The position numbers and the translations under genes are program-made. Under the pieces are notes generated by a model. That model was given only the letters and a program-made list of their open reading frames with translations. It was not told where the DNA came from and ran no database searches. Positions 1-7,345 of a DNA stretch of 64,000 bases are shown here, in pieces. The first letter of the stretch is position 1, and each line of letters begins with the position of its first letter. Source of the DNA: Beta vulgaris subsp. vulgaris (lineage: Eukaryota; Streptophyta; Magnoliopsida; Caryophyllales; Amaranthaceae); the NCBI RefSeq assembly GCF_026745355.1, contig NC_079202.1, positions 38,342,543-38,406,542 on the forward strand. Reading direction: 5' to 3'.

Positions 1-133
1 GTCACTAAAGAAATGCATATGCAAGTGTGATTAACCTTGTCTTTCCAATTACCAAGATCTGTATTTATAGCTAGCACAACTATATATATGATTGCATAAG
101 TTCTTGATTTTTTACCTTTTTATAAAACGCCAG

Positions 134-286
134 GGACTCCGACCAGATATTCCACGGGGAATACACCCAAGACTATCCGATTTGATGCTGAGATGTTGGG
201 ACGTGGCTCCCATCAAGCGGCCACCCTTTTCCATTATAAGAGTAGAGCTTGAAGATCTTCTAAAGAATTTCCAGGTAGAACATTGA
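134..286 (+). CDS. Protein kinase, last exon (C-terminus of catalytic domain), partial
   Basis: The 50 codons after the acceptor at 131-133 (pyrimidine-rich tract, then cag) encode the end of a protein kinase domain. The diagnostic piece is subdomain XI, RCWDVAPIKRPPF, which fits the C-W-x6-R-P pattern whose Arg packs the C-lobe. It is preceded by RPDIP and HPRLSDLM, the arrangement common in plant Raf-like (MAPKKK group C) and other tyrosine-kinase-like Ser/Thr kinases. The frame stops at TGA 284-286, only about 19 residues after the RP motif, so this is the true C-terminus. The intron lies at 1-133 and the upstream exons are outside the window. The in-frame codons before 134 are intron. Assignment to the Raf-like group is inferred from a short stretch; subfamily is not resolvable. 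Confidence 0.75.
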   Translation, partial: GLRPDIPRGIHPRLSDLMLRCWDVAPIKRPPFSIIRVELEDLLKNFQVEH

Positions 287-1162
287 AGCGCTGAGTTTAT
301 GCATCTTTGTACATTCATCTTCACCAATTTTATCGAACATATAGAATATCTGTAGGAAGCTTCTGCAACACCTATAGCTGGCAATCATGCATTATGAAGT
401 ATAACTGTGAATCATAGAGACGGCAACACCACGGGAGGCTTTTTTTTGTTTTTGTTTTTTTGGGGGGGTTGATCAAGAAAGAAAATAGTCAAATACAAAC
501 TTTCGAGATAGATACATATGTACAATCACGGAAAGAGCGACACCCTGACTATCTCGAAATATTTTGATATTCCTTGTAAAAATTACAGAGTAGTCACACG
601 AATGTAATATGAATCTTGTCAAAAAAAATAAAATTATGATGGTGTTCTCTACTTGTCTTGTAATTTTTTGGTCGAGTTATATTTACTAATATAATATCGA
701 AATTAATTTCCTGCATGATCCGTCTCTCAGAACATCCGTATCTATTATGCTTTTCTCAAGTGTAATTAGGACTTAGGAGTAACCTTTTTAATAAAATTAC
801 TTTCTACATGCAGAGCTGCAAAGTGACCTTTATATTTCAATTCGCAGAATATGTTTACTCCCATAAGATTATCTTGCACTCGCTTTACCAGATTAAAAAT
901 TCTGAGTTTTTAAGAATATGAAGCTTTGGTTGGGATGTGCTAGACTTTGTCATTTGAAATTCCGAATCTACCTGTCAAGCGCCAAAGCCCGTCCTCTTTC
1001 TGTCCTTCCATTCTCTCACCGTCTCACGATTTTAATACTTGCGAAGTTGTAGGCTTAGTTAGTTGATTAAATTGATTTCAGTACGATTAGTTGGTTGGAT
1101 GGAGGGAGTGTATTAGCTGATTGATTGTATGATTTGTATCTAATCTCATATAAAAAGACTTA
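287..1162 (+). other. Kinase 3' UTR and downstream intergenic DNA
   Basis: No coding signal is seen. A possible polyadenylation region is the A-rich AATAAA at 628-633 (aaaaaaaataaaattatg). A T-run followed by a G-run lies near 440-470. The rest is AT-rich DNA without recognisable repeats. Confidence 0.4.
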
Positions 1163-1164
1163 TA

Positions 1165-1421
1165 CTTTCTCCGTTCTGTTTTAAATGAAACGTTTGTTTT
1201 TTCACGCAATCCAACACGCTTCTTTAATCATTAATATCTCTAGTTGTGCACACGTAAAAAATATAAACTAGTTATAATTTGATAGTATGCATTGAGACGA
1301 ATCTAACAAGATCACACTTGACTATGTTTTTCTTTATATAATGGCGATAAATTGGAGTCAAAATCGATCAATAAATAGTGTCATTTCACACAATGTTTCA
1401 TTTAAAACATAACGGAGGAAG
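1165..1421. mobile_element. Stowaway-type MITE
   Basis: A ~257-bp element bounded by inverted ends. The left end starts CTTTCTCCGTTCTGTTTTAA and the right end, read in reverse, starts CTTCCTCCGTTATGTTTTAA. Both continue into ATGAAAC. The CTCCNTCCGT core is the hallmark of Tc1/mariner-derived Stowaway MITEs. TA precedes the left end (1163-1164); the right TA is degraded. Confidence 0.65.
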
Positions 1422-1983
1422 CAATAGTTTATCAAAAGGTAGGGGTGACTTTTTGTGCTAAAAGATTCATTCCTATTATAAGTGATTTATTAAAGTAAAA
1501 GGAGATCATTCGCCTAAATATGAGTATGTCAACTTAAAGGTAACCTATTTGAGGCGGAAACAAGAGTGGTTTTACATCAATTTATTATTATAGTTGTTAT
1601 TGTAAAACGGTATCACACGAGTCTCACTAGATTGATCATTATTTTCAAGTTAACTTAATGATCACTACATGATGTGATTAGCTCGTTGAATTAACTAATT
1701 GTATTGGTCGAATACTTGTTAGTTAGTTGTAAAGTGTAGAATTGTATCACTAAAGGTATCATCAAATAATGGACAATACACTCTTGTATATACTTCAAAT
1801 TTGAGTTGCAATAACCTATTTATCATACAATGTTCTTCATAAAATTTGAGAACAATAACCTATTGCAATAACAGTGTTCCGATTTGCCATTGAGTTTTTG
1901 AACTAATGAGGATTATAACTTCTGAATAATTAGAGTTGCATAAATTACTTCACTAGTGTGAGGTTGAGCAAAGTCTTTTACTT

Positions 1984-1985
<2 letters not shown>
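1422..1985. other. Unassigned AT-rich DNA
   Basis: No ORF, TIR or RNA gene is recognised. Short phrases such as ttagttagttgtaaag near 1720 resemble degenerate LTR sequence but are too short to call. Confidence 0.3.

Positions 1986-2046
<61 letters not shown>
1986..2046. repeat. (TA)n microsatellite
   Basis: About 29 uninterrupted TA units, directly abutting the left end of a MITE copy at 2047. Confidence 0.95.
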
Positions 2047-2050
<4 letters not shown>

Positions 2051-2208
2051 TAGATGTAGAAGTGAGTTCATATGAGAATGCATACTTATATGAGATTCAA
2101 AATTTTTTAGAACGATATAACTCTAATGAATAAGTGTTGTAACTCTAAACCAATCGTGTGGTTGAGATTCATTCTCATTTCTCATGTAAGGAGCATTCTC
2201 ATGTGATA
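2047..2208 (+). mobile_element. TA-microsatellite MITE, copy 1 (internally deleted)
   Basis: Shares both ends with the longer copies at 2268, 3070 and 3369: gaagtgagttcatatgagaa at the left and catgtaaggagcattctcat at the right. It lacks most of the middle, including the poly-A/poly-T section, giving about 160 bp. It is flanked on both sides by TA repeat, as are its relatives. Confidence 0.75.
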
Positions 2209-2267
2209 TATATATATATATAAATGTATATGTACATATATATATATGTATATATATGTATATATAT
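2209..2267. repeat. (TA)n and TA-derived repeat
   Basis: TA units interspersed with TG (tatatgtatatatgtatata), separating MITE copies 1 and 2. Confidence 0.85.
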
Positions 2268-2545
2268 AGAAGTGAGTTCATATGAGAATGCATACTTACA
2301 TGAGAAATGAGAATGAATTTTACGCGATATAACTCTTATGAATAAGTGATGTAACTCTAACGAAAAAGTGATGTAACTCCAAAAATAAAATATTAGAAAA
2401 AAAAAATTTAAAAAAATTTTTTTTAGCCTAAATTTTTTCTGGGATGGGTATAACTCTAATGAAGAAGTATTGTAACTCTAATCCAATCGTGTGGTTGAGA
2501 TTCATTATCATTTCTCATGTAAGGAGCTTTCTCATTTGATCTTAC

Positions 2546-2549
<4 letters not shown>
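2268..2549 (+). mobile_element. TA-microsatellite MITE, copy 2 (full-length form)
   Basis: About 282 bp. The left end contains catatgagaatgcatactta followed by catgagaaatgagaatgaa. The right end read in reverse contains catgagaaatgataatgaa after a matching lead-in, so the ends form an imperfect inverted repeat of about 40 bp. The interior has short direct repeats of the type 'ataactctaatgaa(t/g)aagtg' and a central A-run/T-run. TA repeat lies on both sides. The arrangement resembles Micron elements of rice, which sit in TA microsatellites; that comparison is from family knowledge, not from a search. Confidence 0.8.
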
Positions 2550-2642
<93 letters not shown>

Positions 2643-2820
2643 CATATATGTATATGTATATACATATACATATACATATGTACATACATATACATATGTA
2701 CATATATATACATATGTACATATGTACATATGTACATATACATATACATATGTACATATACATATACATATGTACATATACATATACATATGTACATGTA
2801 TATATACATATATATACATG

Positions 2821-2901
<81 letters not shown>

Positions 2902-3069
2902 ATATATATATGTATATATACATGTATGTATATATATACATGTATGTATATATATACATGTATGTATATATATACATGTATGTATATATATACATGTATG
3001 TATATATATACATGTATGTATATATACATGTATGTATATATTATTATATATATATATATATATATATAT
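2550..3069. repeat. Complex TA-derived satellite with an 18-bp minisatellite
   Basis: Pure (TA)n at 2550-2623 and 2826-2891. Between them are TACATA/TATGTA variants. At about 2890-3030 there is a tandem array of roughly eight ~18-bp units of the form tatatatacatgtatgta. The many long ORFs of I/Y/T/H/M seen here on both strands are artefacts of this composition. Confidence 0.9.
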
Positions 3070-3335
3070 AGGCAGGATACATGAGAATGTTCCTTACATG
3101 AGAAATGAGAATGAATCTCAACCACATGATTGGATTAGAGTTACAACACTTGTTGATTAGAGTTATAACACCCTAAAAAATTTTGAGCCCAAAATAAATT
3201 TTTTTTTTTCTAATTTTCTTTTTTTTGGAGTTACATCACTTTTTCATTAGAGTTACATCACTTACTCATAAGAGTTATATCACATAAAATTCATTCTCAT
3301 TTCTCACGTAAGTATGCATTCTCATATGAACTCAC

Positions 3336-3338
<3 letters not shown>
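3070..3338 (-). mobile_element. TA-microsatellite MITE, copy 3 (inverted)
   Basis: Reverse-orientation copy of the element at 2268-2549. It reads catgagaatgttccttacat at the left and ends attctcatatgaactcactt. The same internal phrases occur as complements (gagttacatcactttttcat). It is bounded by (TA)n on both sides and sits head-to-head with copy 2 and tail-to-tail with copy 4. Confidence 0.8.

Positions 3339-3368
<30 letters not shown>
3339..3368. repeat. (TA)n microsatellite
   Basis: About 15 TA units between MITE copies 3 and 4. Confidence 0.9.
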
Positions 3369-3370
<2 letters not shown>

Positions 3371-3649
3371 TTCATATGAGAATGCATACTTATATGAGAA
3401 ATGAGAATGAATTTACATGCTATAACTCTTATGAATAAGTGATGTAACGCTAATGAAAAAGTGATGCAACTCCAAAAACAAAATATCTGGAAAAAAAAAG
3501 TCAAAAAAAAAACAATTTTTTTTTTTGAATTCAAATTTTTTTTGAGGGATATAACTCTAATGAATAAGTGTTGTAACTCTAAACCAATCGTGTGGTTGAG
3601 ATTCATTCTCATTTCTCATGTAAGGAGCATTCTCATGTGATCTTGCCTC

Positions 3650-3650
<1 letters not shown>
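3369..3650 (+). mobile_element. TA-microsatellite MITE, copy 4
   Basis: Direct copy of the 2268 element, starting agttcatatgagaatgcata and ending ggagcattctcatgtgatc before the next TA tract. It has the same internal 'gatgtaac' and 'tgaataagtg' repeats and a central A/T-rich section. A handful of substitutions separate it from copy 2. Confidence 0.8.
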
Positions 3651-3744
<94 letters not shown>

Positions 3745-3774
3745 ACATACATATATATACATTATATATGTATT
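3651..3774. repeat. (TA)n microsatellite
   Basis: About 43 TA units followed by TA-derived ATAC/ATAT sequence. It truncates the LINE-A reverse transcriptase reading frame at about 3775. Confidence 0.9.
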
Positions 3775-4210
3775 GCAGTATGAAATAGGTCGAAATTCTG
3801 TAACATTCTTAGGACATTTTGTCTTGGGAATCAAAGTGATGTTGTATTTACCTCCTTCAAGATTCTTCCACTTTGAAGAGAATCAAGCACAGCAGTAGCA
3901 ATATCATCACCTATGATAGACCAAGCATCCCTATAAAAGTATGTCCCATATCCATCTGTACCTGGTGCCTTGGACCCTGGAATGGAGAATAGAGCCTTCT
4001 TAATCTCATCCTCAGTATGTATGGAGCATTTAAGATTGCCCTGTGCTCCTCTTTAATAACTAGCCCCTCCTGCACCAATTGCTGAATCACTGGTGTTCTC
4101 CTTGCAATAGTGCCACCAAGCAACTTCTGGTAGTATGACAAGAAAGCATGAGAGACTGATCCTGGATTGTCACACCAGCTTCCATTTTCCTCATATATAC
4201 TATAAATCAT
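3775..4210 (-). pseudogene. LINE-A ORF2 fragment: linker and N-terminus of reverse transcriptase
   Basis: On the minus strand the sequence reads NGSW, then SHAFLSYYQKLLG, then EIKKALFSIPGSKAPGTDGY and further on [18 protein letters not shown]. These are the conserved pre-RT and RT-0/1 blocks of plant L1-type LINEs (SYYQKLLG; KAPGPDGF-like; IPK..P..V.EFRPIS). At least two frameshifts separate the blocks. The frame ends in the TA tract, so the palm with the catalytic YADD is absent. The fragment resumes at 5635 beyond the inserted element at 4211-5634. Non-functional. Confidence 0.85.
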
Positions 4211-4323
4211 GTGAAAGTATTGGGTCACACCGTCTGACCCAATATTCTCGTCAGACGGGCTGAGCCCAGTACTATAAAGCAAACTCTCTCGTCTTCCCAT
4301 ATCCCCATCTCTATCTCTCTTCA

Positions 4324-4462
4324 ATGGCAGACGAAGCAAAAGCCAAAGGAAACGCCGCGTTTTCATCCGACAATTATACCGACACTATTAAACACTTCAC
4401 CGACGCAATCTCTCTCGCCCCCACTAACCAGGTCATAACTCCAACCGGAGGCGGAGCAGACA
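4324..4462 (+). pseudogene. Captured fragment of HOP/STI1 (Hsp70-Hsp90 organizing protein), exon 1
   Basis: Starting at ATG 4324 the frame reads MADEAKAKGNAAFSS, then NYTDTIKHFTDAISLAPTN. This is the first TPR helix pair of plant HOP/STI1, the co-chaperone that bridges Hsp70 and Hsp90. After codon 36 the frame is broken, but ctccaaccggag still matches the next conserved SNR of TPR1, so similarity runs to about 4462. A CT-rich leader (4283-4323) resembling a native 5' UTR was captured too. The intact protein is about 550-590 residues; here fewer than 50 are present, followed immediately by unrelated P450 sequence, so this is a fragment. Whether it is transcribed from the element is unknown. 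Confidence 0.8.
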
Positions 4463-4474
4463 GACAGACTGGGC

Positions 4475-4720
4475 ATCCACCCGAACTCTAGATAAACAAC
4501 AGGGCCGTATCGTTCTGCTAGTTTGGCTAAGCACTCGGCTAATGGGAATGTTAGCAGCCAAAAATGGCCAATCAGTGGTAAACACAAAAAAGGTCTAGGA
4601 GGCCTTTTTTGCAATTTTCGCAAAAAGTGGAATGTCACCATGTACAATACCACGGCGATGACTCCAAGCAATCCATTTAAAACTGGCGCTACTAAAAACT
4701 TCAATTTCTTTGGCCATGGT
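4475..4720 (-). pseudogene. Captured fragment of a CYP81-like cytochrome P450 (N-terminus)
   Basis: The minus strand encodes a hydrophobic anchor (LLGVIAVVLYMVTFHFLRKL), a proline-rich hinge (RPPRPFLCLPLIGHFWLL) and then LAKLAERYGPVVYLEFG. The hinge P-P-x-P-x-x-x-P-x-x-G and the RYGP..YL.FG block are typical of plant endoplasmic-reticulum P450s, closest in pattern to the CYP81 family. The match fades after FG into unrelated residues. Heme-binding Cys, K-helix and I-helix are all missing. No ATG lies in this frame at the expected site. The fragment lies tail-to-tail with the HOP fragment inside the same TIR element. Confidence 0.75.
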
Positions 4721-5024
4721 GAGAGAGGAGGGAGGAGAGAAAATCACCAAAAACAACGAAATTTGAACCATTTTTTGGAGCTTTGATGGCCGAATTTGAC
4801 CATAAAAGTTCAAGATTTGGAGCTTTTAATGGTCGAATACGACCATAATGTGGGAGACTTGAGCAAACGGAGATGCAGGTTATCAATGATTCAACCGGAA
4901 GTAACAGCACTGGTTTCAGTTTTTGAAAATGGTGGTTCTCTTTTAGTGGAGACAATCTGCAGGAAACAAAATACTAAAGGGTCTAACAAGCACATATTTT
5001 CCAGTGTTCACAAGGTTAGTGTTT
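4721..5024. other. Unassigned interior of the Pack-type element
   Basis: Moderately GC-richer than its surroundings. It holds two similar phrases, ttggagctttgatggccgaa (4777-4796) and ttggagcttttaatggtcga (4816-4835), i.e. a short direct repeat. No protein family is recognised; it may be a further captured piece. Confidence 0.3.
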
Positions 5025-5029
5025 TGTTT

Positions 5030-5213
5030 TCTTTTCTGTTGGACTTTGTTTACTTTCAGTTGGACTTTGTTTTCTTTCAGTTGGACTTTGTTTTCTTTCA
5101 GTTGGACTTTCTTTTCTTTCAGTTGGACTTTGTTTTCTTTCAGTTGGACTTTGTGTTTCTTTCAGTTGGACTTTGTTTTGTTTCAGTTGGACTTTGTTTT
5201 TTTCAGTTATTGG
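5030..5213 (+). repeat. 21-bp minisatellite, forward array
   Basis: Eight to nine tandem units of about 21 bp (ttggactttgttttctttca), with one-base variants and two indels. Its complement resembles the units of the next array, so the two form an inverted pair. Confidence 0.9.
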
Positions 5214-5215
5214 AC

Positions 5216-5580
5216 TACCTGAAAAAAAAAAATGAAGACTACCTGAAAAAGAATGAAGACTACCTGGAAAAAAATGAAGACTACCTGAATAAGAATAAAG
5301 ACCAACTGAAACCCAAATTAAAGTAAGTCTAACTGAAGTACAAAAACCAACTGAAAAAAAATGAAGACTACCTGAAAAAGAATGAAGACTACCTAAAAAA
5401 AATGAAGACTACCTGAAAAAGAATAAAGACCAACTGAAACCCAAAATAAGTCTAACTGAAGTACAAAAACCAACTGAAAAAAAAAGAAGACTAACTGAAA
5501 ACAAAATGAAGACTACCTGAAAAAAATGAAGACTACCTGAAAAAAATTAAGACTAACTGAAAAAAAATTGGAACCACCTG
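5216..5580 (+). repeat. 20-24-bp minisatellite, inverted relative to the preceding array
   Basis: About sixteen units alternating ctacctgaaaaagaatgaaga and ccaactgaaaaaaaatgaag types, plus a ~45-bp higher-order block (gtctaactgaagtacaaa) repeated twice. The consensus is the approximate reverse complement of the 5030-5213 unit (ccaactgaaagaaaacaaag). It runs up to the right TIR. Confidence 0.85.
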
Positions 5581-5634
5581 AAAGTCGTCCGACCAAAGAT
5601 TATGGTCGGACGAGTCCGACACAATACGTTCTCT

Positions 5635-6125
5635 AATCATATTATGTAGCTTCCTGGATCTAATACTCTGATGGAACAAGGATGTATTTTCATCCCCATC
5701 CTTGATCCACCTAGCCTTAGCTTTTTGTGAAAGAAATTCCACATAAGCTTGATGTGTGATTTTATAATTATGAGAAGCCTCCAGCTCTTTTGCTATGTAC
5801 TCCAAATTACTCGAATTTCCATGTAGTCTCTGTTGAGCCTCCATCATGGTATTATATGCCTTCACATCTGCAGCCTGAATATTTGAATAGCCTTCTTTGT
5901 TCAATCTTCTCAAGTCCACCTTAATAATTTTTCAACTTCTTCAAAACTTGAAACATCCTCGTTCCTTGGACCTCTACCCTCCAATTCCTTGTAATTATCT
6001 CCAGAAATCTAGGAGAAAACCTGCACATGGTAAAGTATTTGAATGGCTTTTTCCCTCCACTAAGGACAGGGTGTCCATCGATCAGATGTCATGAGCATTC
6101 TCAACTCCTCCCATAGCCTCATCCT
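5635..6125 (-). pseudogene. LINE-A ORF2 fragment: endonuclease-RT linker
   Basis: The minus strand reads MCRFSPRFLEIITRNWRVEV, then QGTRMFQVLKKLKN and, after a frameshift, LRRLNKEGYSNIQAADVKAY, ending SQKAKARWIKDGDENTSLFH. The W-x-K-D-G-D-x-N-T-x-x-F-H block marks the region between endonuclease and RT in plant L1-type LINEs. The last residues before the inserted element are KLHNMI, and the other side resumes with MIYSIYEENGSW, so the two fragments were once continuous. Several indels make it non-coding. Confidence 0.85.
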
Positions 6126-6420
6126 TCTCCCTCCTTGGAGACTTTTTTTATTTGTCTTTACTTGTTGGAGACTTTTTTTATTTGTGTTTACTTGGAGTCT
6201 GGAGACTTTTTTTTAATTTAATTTGTGTTTACTTGTTAGAGATGAAATTTGTATCACCTATAAATTATGTATTAGTGTATGAATTTTAATAAGTGATTGT
6301 CTGATAATGAGCAAGGAATACTCGTCTTTCTGCTAAACAAGATGTATTGAACTCATAATTCATTAGATACTTTTTATGAATGTCAACTAAGTATCGTAAG
6401 TAAATTGCTCCCGGTTGTTC
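6126..6420. other. LINE-A internal deletion site with short tandem repeat
   Basis: Three imperfect ~35-bp units at 6137-6235 (ggagacttttttatttgtct and variants). The central part of the LINE endonuclease expected here is missing, replaced by this repeat and unassigned AT-rich sequence. Confidence 0.5.
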
Positions 6421-6719
6421 AATGTAGGTTTCCAAGCTATCAGGATCCTTCCTACGTCAATCATGGATGAATTGGATGTAAAACACCATCCCTGACACAT
6501 TCTCTGATATAAATTTCCAGGGTTTTGAGCTTTAACCTTGGTCTCTAAGAGGCTAACAACACCAACTGCACTTAATCTGAGTGAATATATTTCTTCACCT
6601 CCAACTGCTTTCTAGTGTTATTAATACCCGTTACATTCCAACACAAGAGTCTATCCATTCAAGATGGGAGCGAGGATCTCCCCCTCCCTTGTCTATATCC
6701 TCTTTCTCCCCAGTTCTGC
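6421..6719 (-). pseudogene. LINE-A ORF2 start: apurinic-type endonuclease N-terminus
   Basis: The minus strand begins MDRLLCWNVTGINNTRKQLE, the canonical start of plant LINE ORF2 (LCWNVRGLNNPRKQ; the Asn is a metal/catalytic residue). After one frameshift comes SLLETKV, whose Glu is the second metal ligand, and then [20 protein letters not shown]. The distal endonuclease with the SDH motif is missing. The segment ends at the CACTA boundary; the same LINE continues at 26810. Non-functional. Confidence 0.85.
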
Positions 6720-7340
6720 CACTACAAGAAAAATCGCATATAGAGACAAGGTAGATTTGCCTCTGAAACCAAAGATGTAGCCTCTAATTGCCTTTTGAAG
6801 CAAATTAGTGGTTGCCTTTAATAATTCCGTCGCTAATTAATGGTTGCCTCTAAAAGTCCCTTTTTGAGGTAATATAACTGGTTGCCTCTAAAAGACTCGA
6901 AATTTAGAGGCAGCCATATATTCTTGTCTCAAAATATAATTAGAGACAACCATATATATTCTTGCCTCAAAATATAATTAGAGGCAACAATATATATTCT
7001 TGCATCAAAGTATAATTAGACGCAATATAAAATATTGCTTCTAAAAACTACATATATTTAGGGGCAACTGTATAATTTTGTCTCGCAATATAATTAAAGG
7101 CAATATAACAAGTTGCTTCTAAAAACCACATATATTTAGGGGCAAACATATGATTTTGCCTCGAGAAATAATTAGAGGTAATATAAAAATGTTTCTGAAA
7201 ATTAATATATTTAAGGACAGCCACAAAATTTTAATTCAAAATATAATTCGAGGTGATATCTTATTTTTCAAATAGTGATATTTGAAAGCAATTTGAGACT
7301 AGTCATGAATGCTATTTGGATTCACCGAAAACAATCTAGC
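6720..7340. repeat. CACTA left subterminal repeats
   Basis: At least eight copies in both orientations of a motif of the type ttagaggcaacnatatattc or gttgcctctaaaa. Such subterminal arrays are the usual transposase-binding region of CACTA elements. Confidence 0.75.
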
Positions 7341-7345
7341 GTATT

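Larger units (their letters stand above)
4211..5634. mobile_element. TIR element carrying two captured host gene fragments (Pack-type), inserted in LINE-A
   Basis: Bounded by imperfect inverted ends of about 45 bp. The left starts gtgaaagtattgggtcacac; the right read in reverse starts gagaacgtattgtgtcggac. Both continue with GTC.GACC and a second GTC.GACG block. The hexamer AATCAT abuts both sides (4205-4210 and 5635-5640) and is the LINE codon pair Met-Ile, so removing the element restores the LINE frame. The interior holds a HOP exon-1 fragment, a CYP81-like fragment in opposite orientation and two minisatellite arrays in inverted arrangement. No transposase is present. TIR type and gene capture suggest a Mutator-like (Pack-MULE) origin, but a clean 9-bp TSD is not visible, so the superfamily is inferred. 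Confidence 0.75.

Noticed and set aside
2456..3160. Several overlapping ORFs of up to 197 codons on both strands
   Set aside because: They are translations of TA/TG dinucleotide repeats (only I, Y, M, H, V, T, C) with no biological signal.
4796..5326. 176-codon plus-strand ORF with QLDFVFF repeats
   Set aside because: It is mostly translation of the 21-bp minisatellites; the non-repeat N-terminal part is not recognisable.
5216..5580. Regularly spaced direct repeats that could suggest a CRISPR-like array
   Set aside because: No unique spacers, variable units, eukaryotic transposon context; it is a minisatellite.
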